Below are positions 51,898-60,964 of a stretch of 64,000 nt of DNA, piece by piece (within the stretch, counting starts at the first letter, position 1; every line of letters starts with the position of its first letter). The position numbers and the translations under genes are program-made. This stretch comes from JAFDZO01 sp044226845 (GTDB lineage Bacteria; Bacteroidota; Ignavibacteria; Tepidaquicellales; Tepidaquicellaceae): assembly GCA_044226845.1 (NCBI GenBank), contig JBGAGG010000001.1, forward strand, positions 432,558-496,557. The letters run 5' to 3'. The notes beneath the pieces were generated by a model. The model was not told the origin of the DNA and searched no databases. It worked only from the letters and a program-made list of their open reading frames with translations.

Positions 51898-53355
51898 ATG
51901 CACAACAATATTGCAATTGATTTACTAAAAACTCTTTCAAAAGATGAGTTAAAAAGATTTGAATCTTTTTTAAAATCACCTTTTTTTAATTCCAACAAAG
52001 CCGTTACAAATCTTTTTGATGTAATAAAGAAGTTCGCTCCCGATTACACGGATAAAACACTTCAAAGGGAAAATCTTTTCAAAAAAGTTTATCCCGGCAA
52101 GGCCTATAATGAGTTGAGCCTTCGTACACGTATGTCTGAACTTACAGAATTGTTAAGAAAATTTTTTGCAATAATCCGTTTTGAAAAAGATGAATTTTCA
52201 GTAAAGCTGAATACAATTGAAGAGCTGAATGACAGAGAAAAATATAAACTATCGGAAAAGTATATTCTCGAAATGCTTAAACAGAATAATGAATCGAAAG
52301 ATACCGGAGTACCTGCGCATTACCAGAAAGTTCAGCTTGAAAAGGCACTGCTTTATATAAAGAGAGATGATACCGGTGATGACGGCCACCCTGAGCACCT
52401 TATAAAACTTGGTGATGCGTTGCTGAATTATTTTTTTGGTTATATGTTTAAAATTGTAAACAATATGTATTACAACGAAGATGTTTACAAATATGATCCT
52501 GAATTTAACATCATAAAAATATTTTTATCACATTTCAATAACGAAGAATTTTTAGCAGAGCTTGAAAAGAATAACTACATAAACTATCCTCATCTTGCAA
52601 TATACTATTATATGTATAAGTCCAGAATTGATAAATATAACGAAGAGTATTTTTATAAAATGCGTGAGCTTGTGTACAATCATCATAATAAATTCGATAT
52701 AATAGGAAAAACAAATCTCTGGGGATTTTTAATAAACTCAGTTACGGTCGGACTGCAATTTGAAGACAAAAAATATCTGAAAGAACTATTTGAAGTAAAT
52801 AAATTTTTTGTAAGTTTAAAGATAATGCCTCTTAGAAAAGGAGAGCATTTTCTTAATCTGCTTTTTGATAATGTCTTTATTGTTGCCCTCACTTCAGGAG
52901 AAATAGAATATGCAGAAAATTTTTTAATTGAACACGGACATCAATTAAATCCGGAAATTCGCGATAATTATCTTTTATTGTGTCGGTCAATTCTTGCTTT
53001 GTACAAAAGGAACTATGAAGAATCATTGTCTCTTCTTAGCAAGATTCAATTAACAGATTCCGTAATAAAACTGAGAGTAAGAATGCTGTATTTTATGAAT
53101 TATTATGAAACAAATGCTTTTGAAAGCGCAGCATCTTTAATTGACTCTTTTAAACACTTCCTAACGGAAAACAAAAAGCTTCCCGAATATTTAACAGATG
53201 GAATAAAAGCCACAGTCAAATATTCAACTAAAATTTTGAATGCAAGGATGAACCATAAAAAACTTGACTATGCTGTTTACAAAGAAGCAAAAGAAATAAA
53301 AATAGTTTACTCAAACAGAGAATGGATAATCGAAAAAATGGAAGAGCTCCTTTAA
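51898..53355 (+). CDS. Member of an uncharacterised ~480-aa family (paralogue B)
   Basis: 485 aa from the ATG at 51898, which has a strong AGGGGGG ribosome-binding site. The N-terminal domain reads 'MHNNIAIDLLKTLSKDELKRFESFLKSPFFNSN', then 'LFDVIKKFAPDYTD', 'LFKKVYPGKAYNELSLRTRMSELTELLRKFF'. The remaining ~390 residues are helical, like an alpha-solenoid, ending 'YSNREWIIEKMEEL'. It is a close tandem paralogue of the next gene (19-base gap) and a distant one of 36388-37827. No membrane segment or catalytic motif. Function unknown. Confidence 0.8.
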   Translation: MHNNIAIDLLKTLSKDELKRFESFLKSPFFNSNKAVTNLFDVIKKFAPDYTDKTLQRENLFKKVYPGKAYNELSLRTRMSELTELLRKFFAIIRFEKDEFSVKLNTIEELNDREKYKLSEKYILEMLKQNNESKDTGVPAHYQKVQLEKALLYIKRDDTGDDGHPEHLIKLGDALLNYFFGYMFKIVNNMYYNEDVYKYDPEFNIIKIFLSHFNNEEFLAELEKNNYINYPHLAIYYYMYKSRIDKYNEEYFYKMRELVYNHHNKFDIIGKTNLWGFLINSVTVGLQFEDKKYLKELFEVNKFFVSLKIMPLRKGEHFLNLLFDNVFIVALTSGEIEYAENFLIEHGHQLNPEIRDNYLLLCRSILALYKRNYEESLSLLSKIQLTDSVIKLRVRMLYFMNYYETNAFESAASLIDSFKHFLTENKKLPEYLTDGIKATVKYSTKILNARMNHKKLDYAVYKEAKEIKIVYSNREWIIEKMEELL

Positions 53356-53374
53356 TAATTTTACCCCAAAAGAT

Positions 53375-54826
53375 ATGCACAACAATATTGCAATAGAGCT
53401 TTTAAAGACATTAGATAAAGATGAATTAAAAAGATTTGAGAGTTTCATAAAATCTCCCTTTCACAATACAAACAAAGTTATTGTAACTATATTTGATCGC
53501 ATAAAAAAATACGCCCCCGAATACGAAGATAAAGCTCTTCATAGAGAGCAGCTCTTTAAAAAATTGTATCCCGGAAAGAGTTTCAGCGAAACCAGTCTGC
53601 GTACGAGGATGTATGAATTGACCGAGCTTATAAAAAAGTATTTTTCATTTAGTCATTTTGAAAAGGATGAATTTCATAGCAAACTTAATATTATTTCGGA
53701 ATTAAAAATCAGAAAAAAATACAAACTTGCAGAAAAATATATTCTGGAAATGATGCAGAAAATTGAAAATAAAAGAGACGCTGAAATAGACTATTATGAG
53801 AAACTAAACTTAGTAAAAGAACTGATAGATGTTTACAGAATTTCCAAGATGAAAAATTATTCTAAATATTCCATTGAACTTGGAGATAGTTTGTTTAATT
53901 TTTTCTACCGTGAGTTATTTGTGGCTGTAAATGAAATATCTTATGAAAAAGAAGTTTTCAATTTTAAATCTGATTATGAAGTTACTGAAGAGTTCCTTAA
54001 AACTTTTGATGTAAAAATTTTTTTGAACAAAGCTAAGGAAAAAAAATATAAACATTATCCGTACCTTGCGCTTTTTTACTATATGTATATTGCTCGTACT
54101 GATTATGGCAACGAAGAAAATTTTTTTAATCTGAAAGAGTTAACATATGAATATCATATCAACTTAAGCCGACTTGAAAAATTCAATATATGGACTGCAT
54201 TGGTAAATGCTATCAACGGAGGCTTGCGTTTTAAGGACACAAAGTATATACGTGAAGCATTTGAGCTGAATAAATTTTTTCTTGAGTTAAATATCTTACC
54301 TCTTGAAAAAGCCGGCTATTTTTTCACGAGCAAGTTTGAAAATATTTTCACAGTGGCAATAACTTGTAAAGAGTTTGATTTCGCAGAAAAATTTGCCGAA
54401 GAAAACTATAAAAAACTTTCTCCTGACGAACAGGAAAATACAATTAATTTCTGTAGAGCAATTCTACAGTTTTACAATAAAAACTATGAAAAATCTTTAA
54501 ATTCTCTAAATAAAGTTGAACTAAGCGATGTTGTTATAAAAATGCGGGTGAGAATGTATTACTTTATGAATCATTACGAAACGAACTCATTTGAATCCGT
54601 AAACTCTTTGATTGATTCCTTCAAACATTTTCTTTCAGAAAACAAAGATATTCCGGATATGCTTGCAAACAGAGCCAAACTTGCTCTGTATTTTGCAGCT
54701 AAAATTACTTCAGCTAAAATTAACAACAAGAAGTTAGATTATGCAGTGTACAAAGAAGCGAAAGATGAACATGCAAACTTCTGGAGCAAGGACTGGTTTA
54801 TTGAAAAAATGGAAGAGCTTATTTAA
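53375..54826 (+). CDS. Member of an uncharacterised ~480-aa family (paralogue C)
   Basis: A 483-aa protein opening with 'MHNNIAIELLKTLDKDELKRFESFIKSPFHNTNK'. It is similar to paralogue B along its whole length: 'LHREQLFKKLYPGKSFSETSLRTRMYELTELIKKYF', 'MYYFMNHYETNSFESVNSLIDSFKHFLSENK', 'NNKKLDYAVYKEAKDE', 'KDWFIEKMEELI'. It probably arose by tandem duplication and is cotranscribed with B. Helical repeat architecture suggests a binding scaffold. Function unknown. Confidence 0.8.
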   Translation: MHNNIAIELLKTLDKDELKRFESFIKSPFHNTNKVIVTIFDRIKKYAPEYEDKALHREQLFKKLYPGKSFSETSLRTRMYELTELIKKYFSFSHFEKDEFHSKLNIISELKIRKKYKLAEKYILEMMQKIENKRDAEIDYYEKLNLVKELIDVYRISKMKNYSKYSIELGDSLFNFFYRELFVAVNEISYEKEVFNFKSDYEVTEEFLKTFDVKIFLNKAKEKKYKHYPYLALFYYMYIARTDYGNEENFFNLKELTYEYHINLSRLEKFNIWTALVNAINGGLRFKDTKYIREAFELNKFFLELNILPLEKAGYFFTSKFENIFTVAITCKEFDFAEKFAEENYKKLSPDEQENTINFCRAILQFYNKNYEKSLNSLNKVELSDVVIKMRVRMYYFMNHYETNSFESVNSLIDSFKHFLSENKDIPDMLANRAKLALYFAAKITSAKINNKKLDYAVYKEAKDEHANFWSKDWFIEKMEELI

Positions 54827-54838
54827 TGTAATATCAAA

Positions 54839-55711
54839 TTAAGAAACTCTTCTTAATTTTTTTCTTGGTGCAAGCTCGGACTCATAAAGTTTTTTTACTC
54901 CGTCACCTAAGCTTACTTCTATATCGCGGATATTTTCTACAAGTCGTTTAAAGCCGACAACTTCAACTGACGCTGCCTGGTCAGTTCCCCACATTGCTCT
55001 ATCTAATGTAATGTGTCTCTCAACAAATGTAGCTCCTAAAGATACAGCAGCCCAAGTTGGAGCAAGACCTGTTTCGTGACCCGAGTATCCAATCGGAACT
55101 TCAGGATACATTTCTTTCAATGTCGTGATTACTTTTATGTTAAGCTCTTCAAGCTTACAAGGATAAGTGGAAGTTGAGTGTGCAATCATTAAGTTATCTG
55201 TGCCAATTATATCAACAGCTTTTTTTATCTCATCAATTGTTGACATACCTGTTGAAATCATTAATGGTCTGCCTGTAGATTTTTTCTTTTTGAGTAAATT
55301 GATATCTGTTAATGATGCTGAACCTGCTTTATAAAAAGGCGGATTGAACTGCTCCATAAAATCTACGGAAAGTTCATCCCAGCATGAAGCCAGCCACATA
55401 ATATTTTTTTCTTTGCAGTATGCATCAATGATTTTATATTCATCGTTTGAAAATTCAACTCTGTGGCGATAGTCTATATAAGTCATTCTTCCCCATGGAG
55501 TTTCACGCTCTATAAGCCATTGGTCTTTAGGTACACATAGCTCGGGAGTTCTTTTCTGAAACTTCACAGCATCGCACCCTGCATATTTTGCTCCGTCAAT
55601 TAATTTCAGAGCATTTTCCAGTGAACCGTTATGGTTTATTCCAATTTCAGCGATAACAAAAACTTTTTCGCCGTCTCCAATATATCTCTCTGCTATTTTA
55701 ACTTTTCCCAT
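54839..55711 (-). CDS. neuB: NeuB-type nonulosonate synthase lacking the SAF domain
   Basis: A 290-aa TIM-barrel synthase that condenses phosphoenolpyruvate with an aldose. Motifs: 'FVIAEIGINHNGSLENALKLI', 'CDAVKFQKRTP', 'FYKAGSASLTDINLL', 'ISTGMSTIDEI', 'AHSTSTYPC', 'IGYSGHETG', 'ERHITLDRAMWGTDQAAS'. It stops at 'APRKKLRRVS', where NeuB, SpsE and PseI continue with the ~60-residue SAF (antifreeze-like) lid, so the lid is absent; paralogue C's end leaves no room for it downstream. The product could be sialic, legionaminic or another 3-deoxy sugar acid. Confidence 0.85.
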   Translation of the reverse strand: MGKVKIAERYIGDGEKVFVIAEIGINHNGSLENALKLIDGAKYAGCDAVKFQKRTPELCVPKDQWLIERETPWGRMTYIDYRHRVEFSNDEYKIIDAYCKEKNIMWLASCWDELSVDFMEQFNPPFYKAGSASLTDINLLKKKKSTGRPLMISTGMSTIDEIKKAVDIIGTDNLMIAHSTSTYPCKLEELNIKVITTLKEMYPEVPIGYSGHETGLAPTWAAVSLGATFVERHITLDRAMWGTDQAASVEVVGFKRLVENIRDIEVSLGDGVKKLYESELAPRKKLRRVS

Positions 55712-55794
55712 GATATTTTCTTTGTTTAAAATAACCTATAACTTAAACTGCAAAAAATTAAATAATGTTTCATTAACTTTGCATTATGAAATTA

Positions 55795-56601
55795 TTACCA
55801 GCAAGTCCAGCCGCCGTCAACAACTAAATTTGCTCCTGTCATGTATGAAGAAGCATCTGAAGCAAGATAAACCACTGCGCCTTTATAATCTGTCGGAGCT
55901 GCCATTCTTCCAAGTGGAGTTCTCTTAGAATAATTTTTAACGAAAAATTCATTCTGCGAATTCTCTACTCCGCCCGGAGATAACGTATTTACTCTCACGC
56001 CTGCGCTTCCCCAGTATGCTGCAAGAAATTTTGTAAAGGAAATAACTGCGCCTTTTGTTGCAGGATAAGCGGGTGATTTATAAAACGTCTGCTCGCCTTC
56101 TTCGTTTTTGTATAAGGACTGGTCGGGTGCAACTATTCCGTATGTTGATGCAACATTAATAATGCTTCCGTATTTTTTCTTAGCCATTTCAGTTCCTATA
56201 ATCTGTGAACATAAAAACATTCCTGTAACATTCACCTCTAATGATTTCTTCCACATCTCTAACGGATAATTTTCAAACTTTGATTGTTCAAGCGCAGCCA
56301 AAGGATTTTCAAACATATCGTTTATCGCAGCATTATTTACAAGCACATCTATCTTTCCGAATTTGTTTAAAACTTCATCACGTAAATTTTTTAAAGAGTC
56401 AGGTGATGTTATATCAACACCAACACCAATAGAATCATTCGGTAAATTTTTAGCAAATTCATCGCACATCTCACCGTTCAAGTCACATGCAACTACATTT
56501 GCCCCTGCTTCTGCTAAGGCAAAACAATGGTTTTTTCCGATAAGGCCAAGCGCTCCTGTTACTATAGCAACTTTATCATTCAATGAAAATAAGTCTGACA
56601 T
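55795..56601 (-). CDS. SDR-family oxidoreductase (PtmA-like)
   Basis: A 268-aa classical SDR. The cofactor motif is 'TGALGLIG' (15-22), with 'CDLNGE' after strand 2 favouring NAD, and 'VLVNNAAI' is NNAG-like. The active-site Ser is in 'IINVASTYG' and the Tyr/Lys in 'SPAYPATKGAV'. It resembles the SDRs of flagellin and surface-sugar loci (PtmA) and is likely to oxidise or reduce a sugar intermediate. The aminotransferase gene lies only 1 base upstream, so the two are cotranscribed. Confidence 0.88.
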   Translation of the reverse strand: MSDLFSLNDKVAIVTGALGLIGKNHCFALAEAGANVVACDLNGEMCDEFAKNLPNDSIGVGVDITSPDSLKNLRDEVLNKFGKIDVLVNNAAINDMFENPLAALEQSKFENYPLEMWKKSLEVNVTGMFLCSQIIGTEMAKKKYGSIINVASTYGIVAPDQSLYKNEEGEQTFYKSPAYPATKGAVISFTKFLAAYWGSAGVRVNTLSPGGVENSQNEFFVKNYSKRTPLGRMAAPTDYKGAVVYLASDASSYMTGANLVVDGGWTCW

Positions 56602-56602
56602 C

Positions 56603-57946
56603 TTAGCTTGCCTTTTTGGGTTTCATGTTGAAGTTCGTAGTCTTTCTGAATACAGGCTCAACTGCTTCACCTTTCAGATATTCTTTAACATTTTTTTCAT
56701 CTACTGCCTTTCTCAGGATCGGAAGTACTTCTTTATAAGCTTTCAAAGTATATTCAATGTCTTCGTCAGTATGTGAGAGACACATGTTGTGAAATCCTCC
56801 CCATAAAACTCCGCGCTTTATCATTTCCTGCTGCACGAGTGATTTCATTTCAAGCGGATTACACCCGGATATTTCTCCGTTAAAAGTCATTATCGTTCTG
56901 CAGTTATAGCCTGAGCAGGATGTGTAATTCATACCAAGCTCTGATGCTATTTTATTATATCCGTCTTTTAACTTCTTACCTTGTCTATCAAGAACTTCGG
57001 GAAGATTTTTTTCAACAATTTCATTCAGAGTCGCTTTAGTTGCAGCAAGCGAAAGAGCTTCTCCTCCAAAAGTAGTAAAAAAGAAAACATCTTTTTCAAG
57101 TAACTGCATTACATCTGCTCTACCTGTAAGAATCGATATCGGCATTCCGTTAGCAACTGCCTTTGAGAAGCATGCTAAGTCAGCTTTCACATTGAAATAT
57201 TCCTGCGCGCCGCCTTTTGCAATTCTAAATCCCGTCCACATTTCATCAAAGATCAAAAGCGTTCCGTATTCATCGCAGACTTTTCTTAAGTCCTGTAAAA
57301 AATTGTTTTTCTCTTCTTCAAATACAAACGGCTCGAGTATTACGCATGCAGTATCTTTATCAATAGAATCTATAACGGACTGAATATCATTGTAGCTTAT
57401 TGTGTAGGTCAAGTCTTTTACTGCTTCAGGTATTCCTTTATTTCTATCGGTAACGGAAATATACCAGTCATGCCAGCCGTGATAACCGCAGCATAAAACT
57501 TTTTCTCTTCCTGTAAACGCACGTGCTAATCTCACAGCAGCAGTAGTAATATCGCATCCTGTTTTTGAGTAACGGACTGATTCTGTATTCGGCACAACTA
57601 ATTTCACAAGCTCAGCAACTTCTACTTCAAGCGGATGCATAAGTGAAAACGTAATACCGTCTTTGAGCTGTTTCTTAATCGCTTCATCAACTTTATCATA
57701 GCAATATCCGAGTGAAATAGGACCAATCCCCATGTTGTAATCTATATACTCATTGCCGTCGGCATCCCATACATGCGAGCCTTTTCCTTTTACAAGATAT
57801 TTCGGCGCAACACCTTTTATCCATTGCCCCGGACCTTTAGCAAGTGTCTGTGTATGCGCGGGAATTAGACCTTCGCTTCGTGAAAAAATTTCATTTGATT
57901 TTTTTATATCAGGATAGCTGCTATTAAATTCTACTTTATTTGGCAT
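56603..57946 (-). CDS. Class III PLP aminotransferase, glutamate-1-semialdehyde-aminomutase-like
   Basis: A 447-aa PLP enzyme. 'VWDADGNEYIDYNMGIGPISLGY', 'VRYSKTGCDITTAAVRLARAFTGREKVLCCGYHGWHDWY' and 'LLIFDEMWTGFRIAKGG' (PLP Asp) are present, with the PLP Lys in 'CFSKAVANGMPISILTG'. It is related to HemL, but the C-terminus and the context (NeuB, SDR, transketolase, cytidylyltransferase) point to a sugar aminotransferase or 1,2-aminomutase rather than heme synthesis. Normal length. Confidence 0.88.
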   Translation of the reverse strand: MPNKVEFNSSYPDIKKSNEIFSRSEGLIPAHTQTLAKGPGQWIKGVAPKYLVKGKGSHVWDADGNEYIDYNMGIGPISLGYCYDKVDEAIKKQLKDGITFSLMHPLEVEVAELVKLVVPNTESVRYSKTGCDITTAAVRLARAFTGREKVLCCGYHGWHDWYISVTDRNKGIPEAVKDLTYTISYNDIQSVIDSIDKDTACVILEPFVFEEEKNNFLQDLRKVCDEYGTLLIFDEMWTGFRIAKGGAQEYFNVKADLACFSKAVANGMPISILTGRADVMQLLEKDVFFFTTFGGEALSLAATKATLNEIVEKNLPEVLDRQGKKLKDGYNKIASELGMNYTSCSGYNCRTIMTFNGEISGCNPLEMKSLVQQEMIKRGVLWGGFHNMCLSHTDEDIEYTLKAYKEVLPILRKAVDEKNVKEYLKGEAVEPVFRKTTNFNMKPKKAS

Positions 57947-57996
57947 ATTTAAGAATAAATATAATAATCGAATGTTTATTTATTGTAAAATTATTT

Positions 57997-58798
57997 CTAC
58001 AAATTTTTTAAAACTTTCTCTGCTATCTGTTTTCCTGTAAAGCCTTCGTATTCAAGCAAGTCCTGGCCAAGCACTGGCTTGAACCATTTATTATCCATTG
58101 CTACAGGAATAACTTTAGCTGTAATCTGCTTGCGCAAAAATATTTCAGCTATAATAGAATACAATCCCCCTGTTAAAAAATGGTCTTCAAGTGTGAGAAT
58201 CATTTTACATTCTTTAGCAGCTTTTAAAATTGCGTCTTCATCAATTGGCTTAACTGTTCTGAGATTGATAAGTCTCACTGATTTTCCATGTGCTTCAAGA
58301 ATTTCTTTTGCATTAACAGCTTCTCCGAGTAAAAATCCGTAAACTAAAATTGCAACATGAGTTCCTTCTGAAATTACCTCGGCTTTTCCTATTTCAAAAT
58401 TTTTATCGTGTGACAATGAAGGTTTTGTATTGTTGTATCGGATATAAAATGGCGCATCGCTTTTCAAAACCGTTTCAAGACCAATCAGCATATCTTCTTA
58501 ATCCTGAAAAGCCACCGATAATTTTCACGGGAAGATTTCCGATTCCAACATCGGTTCTTATAAATTCAAAAGCTCTCATTGTTAAAAACGTTGCAAGAGC
58601 ATGAATCACAGGGATTCTTCCCCGGAGCGCAAGTCCTGCTGCCGAGCCGACTAATGTCTGCTCTGTAATTCCTGTATCTATAAATCTGTCACCTATCTGA
58701 TTTGGAAGATTTCTTATTGCAGCTCTGTTCTCTGCAGTCATTACAATAAACCGTTCGTCTTCGTCAATAAGTTTTTTAAGTACTTCTTCGTAAGTCAT
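57997..58798 (-). pseudogene. Transketolase C-terminal half, frameshifted with internal loss
   Basis: Two frames make one gene. The 5' frame (58798-58475) reads 'MTAENRAAIRNL', 'RFIDTGITEQTLVGSAAGLALRG', 'VKIIGGFSGL' and then drifts to a stop. The 3' frame (from about 58497 to 57997) resumes at 'EDMLIGLETVLKSDAPFYIRY', with 'VAILVYGFLLGEAVNAKEIL' and 'EDHFLTGGLYSIIAEIF'. About 40 residues that normally hold 'GPTHQ.IED' and the Pro-Ala-Asp loop are missing between them. It would pair with the N-half at 60965. Either a pseudogene or an assembly deletion. Confidence 0.8.
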
Positions 58799-58814
58799 TA
58801 ATAAATTTTAATGA

Positions 58815-60947
58815 TTATTTTTTAATTTTTAAGGGTGTTGTTGGAATTTGTAAAGTAAATTTAGCGCCTTTGCCATGTTCGGATTCGCATACAACTTTAG
58901 CACCAATTATATCTGCCAGTTTTTTTACGATTGAAAGACCCAGTCCCGTAGAGGATTCTCCTGCAGTCGGTCTGGCCGATAATTTTGCAAACTTTGTAAA
59001 CAATTTCTTTCTGTCTTCTTCAGTTAACCCGGGACCTTCATCCTGAATTCCTACCCATGTAGAAGAATCAGATTTGTTATGGGTAACCGTTATAATAATA
59101 CTCTTTCCTTCCGGAGAAAATTTTATCGCATTTGAAAGCAGGTTACTTATTATCTGCTTTATCACATTTGAATCGTTGAACACATGCGAAACAATCTTAT
59201 CATCAAAAACAACTTTTATCTCTTTTTGTCTTAGCTGAAATTTATTCATACTGATAAGAGAGTTTATCAGAACGTTTAAATCAATAAGTTCATTGTTCAG
59301 TTCGTATCTGCCTGAGTCCATCATTTCAGAATTCAGAATTTCATTCACAAGGTCAAGCATAGCCATTGAACTGATATTTATATTAGATGCAAAATCTGAA
59401 ATCTCTTCTATCGATAAGGTATTAATATCTTCTACAAGAAGATTAGAAAACCCATAAATTGAATTAAGTGGATTTTTTAAATCGTGAGAGACCAAATTTA
59501 AAAATTCGTTCTTCTCCTGATTCATATCTTCAAGTTTTTTATTTGCTTCCGCTAAGTCAATATTTTTAAGTTTGTATATCTCCGATTCTCTTTGAGCCTG
59601 CACTACTTCAAACTGTGTCTGTACATTTTGAATTCTTCTGTGCGTTTCCTCACTGAAAACAACATCTCTTAGCTCGATATGTTTTTTTAAAAACTCCACA
59701 GCTTCTTCAAAATTGCCTGTCAGTTCATAACACTTAGAAGCATTTTGATAAAGGTTTAAGAGTTCTGCTTTTGAGCCGACTTCTTTACCTAAAGTAATAC
59801 CTTCATTTAAAAATTTCAGAGCTTTTTCAATTTCATTCATTTCAGTTAATAATTCACCTATATCTCCGCAGATGCCCATCACTCCCGCCTTATGTTCAAT
59901 TTCTTTTCTTAAGTCATAACATTTAAGAGCGAAATCTAATGCTTTTTTATATTCTTTTTTATCCTTGAAGACATTCATTATCTCCTGAAAAGTAAATGCT
60001 ATTACTTTCTTATCACCAATAGCTGTTGCGACTTCAAAACTTTCGTATGCATACTTTAATGCAGTTTCTGTTCTACCGGCAACACGCGTTACAAGAGCTA
60101 AATTAACAAGACACTCACCGATTCCTTTTTTATAATCAACTGCTTTATATGATTCAAGAGCTTTGTAAAGAAAACTTTCTGCTTTATCAGTCTCGCCAAG
60201 TCTTTCATAAATCAAACCGATATTCATATATAGAATACCAACCCCTTTTTTTTCATCAAGTTCTTCAACTATACTATATGCTTCATTGTATGCTTCAAGC
60301 GCTTTATAATAATCTCCCATCGCATTATAAACTAATCCGATATTATTAAGTGATTTCGCAATATCAAGTTTATCACCTTTCTCTCGTTTATTTCTGAGAC
60401 TCTTTGAAATAAATTCGAACGCCTTCTTATTGTCTCCAAGGTTCCAGTATGTCAGACCCGCATTACTTAGAAGTATAGTCGCATTTTCCTTGTTACTATC
60501 TTCTTCAGCAATTCTTAATCCTTCAAGATTATATTGAATAGCAGTTTTGAATTCTCCCTTGAGTACATAAGCGCTTCCAAGCACCACACAAACTTTACAT
60601 ATCGAATCTTTGTCATCAATTTCTTCAAATAGTTTTTTTGCAAATAACAGACAAATAATGGCGTTATCAAACTTGGAAAACTCTACATCCAGCCATGATA
60701 AAATGTGCAGGCAATCTCCAAGGAGTTTTTTGTTTTCTATGGTAGAAATTGTGTTATTCGAAATCGAAGAATAAATATCATCATCAGATTTTAAACCCAA
60801 TGCCAATCGCACAGCTTTTTGAGCGTAATCCATTGCAAGGCGTACGTCGCTATTTTTTAAATCCCATGCTGATTTATTTAAAGCATAGATTTTTTCAATG
60901 GTGGCTGCACCATCATCGGTTTCAATATTCAGGGGGTTTTGAATCAA
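58815..60947 (-). CDS. Cytoplasmic TPR sensor histidine kinase
   Basis: A 710-aa protein with no TM segment. Residues about 50-445 are some ten TPR units ('YLEKGxx'-type pairs such as 'AKSLNNIGLVYNAMGDYYKAL' and 'LYMNIGLIYERLGETDKAE'). About 450-480 are coiled coil. The HisKA H-box 'LVSHDLKNPLNSI' carries His488. The ATPase domain has N-box 'ISNLLSNAIKFSPEGKS', 'DEGPGL' and 'STGLGLSIVKKL'. No receiver domain and no response regulator gene nearby. Start is TTG at 60947, 17 bases after the transketolase N-half, and its stop is 16 bases before the C-half. Confidence 0.9.
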   Translation of the reverse strand: MIQNPLNIETDDGAATIEKIYALNKSAWDLKNSDVRLAMDYAQKAVRLALGLKSDDDIYSSISNNTISTIENKKLLGDCLHILSWLDVEFSKFDNAIICLLFAKKLFEEIDDKDSICKVCVVLGSAYVLKGEFKTAIQYNLEGLRIAEEDSNKENATILLSNAGLTYWNLGDNKKAFEFISKSLRNKREKGDKLDIAKSLNNIGLVYNAMGDYYKALEAYNEAYSIVEELDEKKGVGILYMNIGLIYERLGETDKAESFLYKALESYKAVDYKKGIGECLVNLALVTRVAGRTETALKYAYESFEVATAIGDKKVIAFTFQEIMNVFKDKKEYKKALDFALKCYDLRKEIEHKAGVMGICGDIGELLTEMNEIEKALKFLNEGITLGKEVGSKAELLNLYQNASKCYELTGNFEEAVEFLKKHIELRDVVFSEETHRRIQNVQTQFEVVQAQRESEIYKLKNIDLAEANKKLEDMNQEKNEFLNLVSHDLKNPLNSIYGFSNLLVEDINTLSIEEISDFASNINISSMAMLDLVNEILNSEMMDSGRYELNNELIDLNVLINSLISMNKFQLRQKEIKVVFDDKIVSHVFNDSNVIKQIISNLLSNAIKFSPEGKSIIITVTHNKSDSSTWVGIQDEGPGLTEEDRKKLFTKFAKLSARPTAGESSTGLGLSIVKKLADIIGAKVVCESEHGKGAKFTLQIPTTPLKIKK

Positions 60948-60964
60948 ATTTTTTTTTGTTGGTA

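Noticed and set aside
56603..57946. Assignment as hemL (glutamate-1-semialdehyde aminomutase for heme)
   Set aside because: The fold matches, but the neighbours are nucleotide-sugar genes and no other heme gene is present; a sugar aminotransferase role is more likely.
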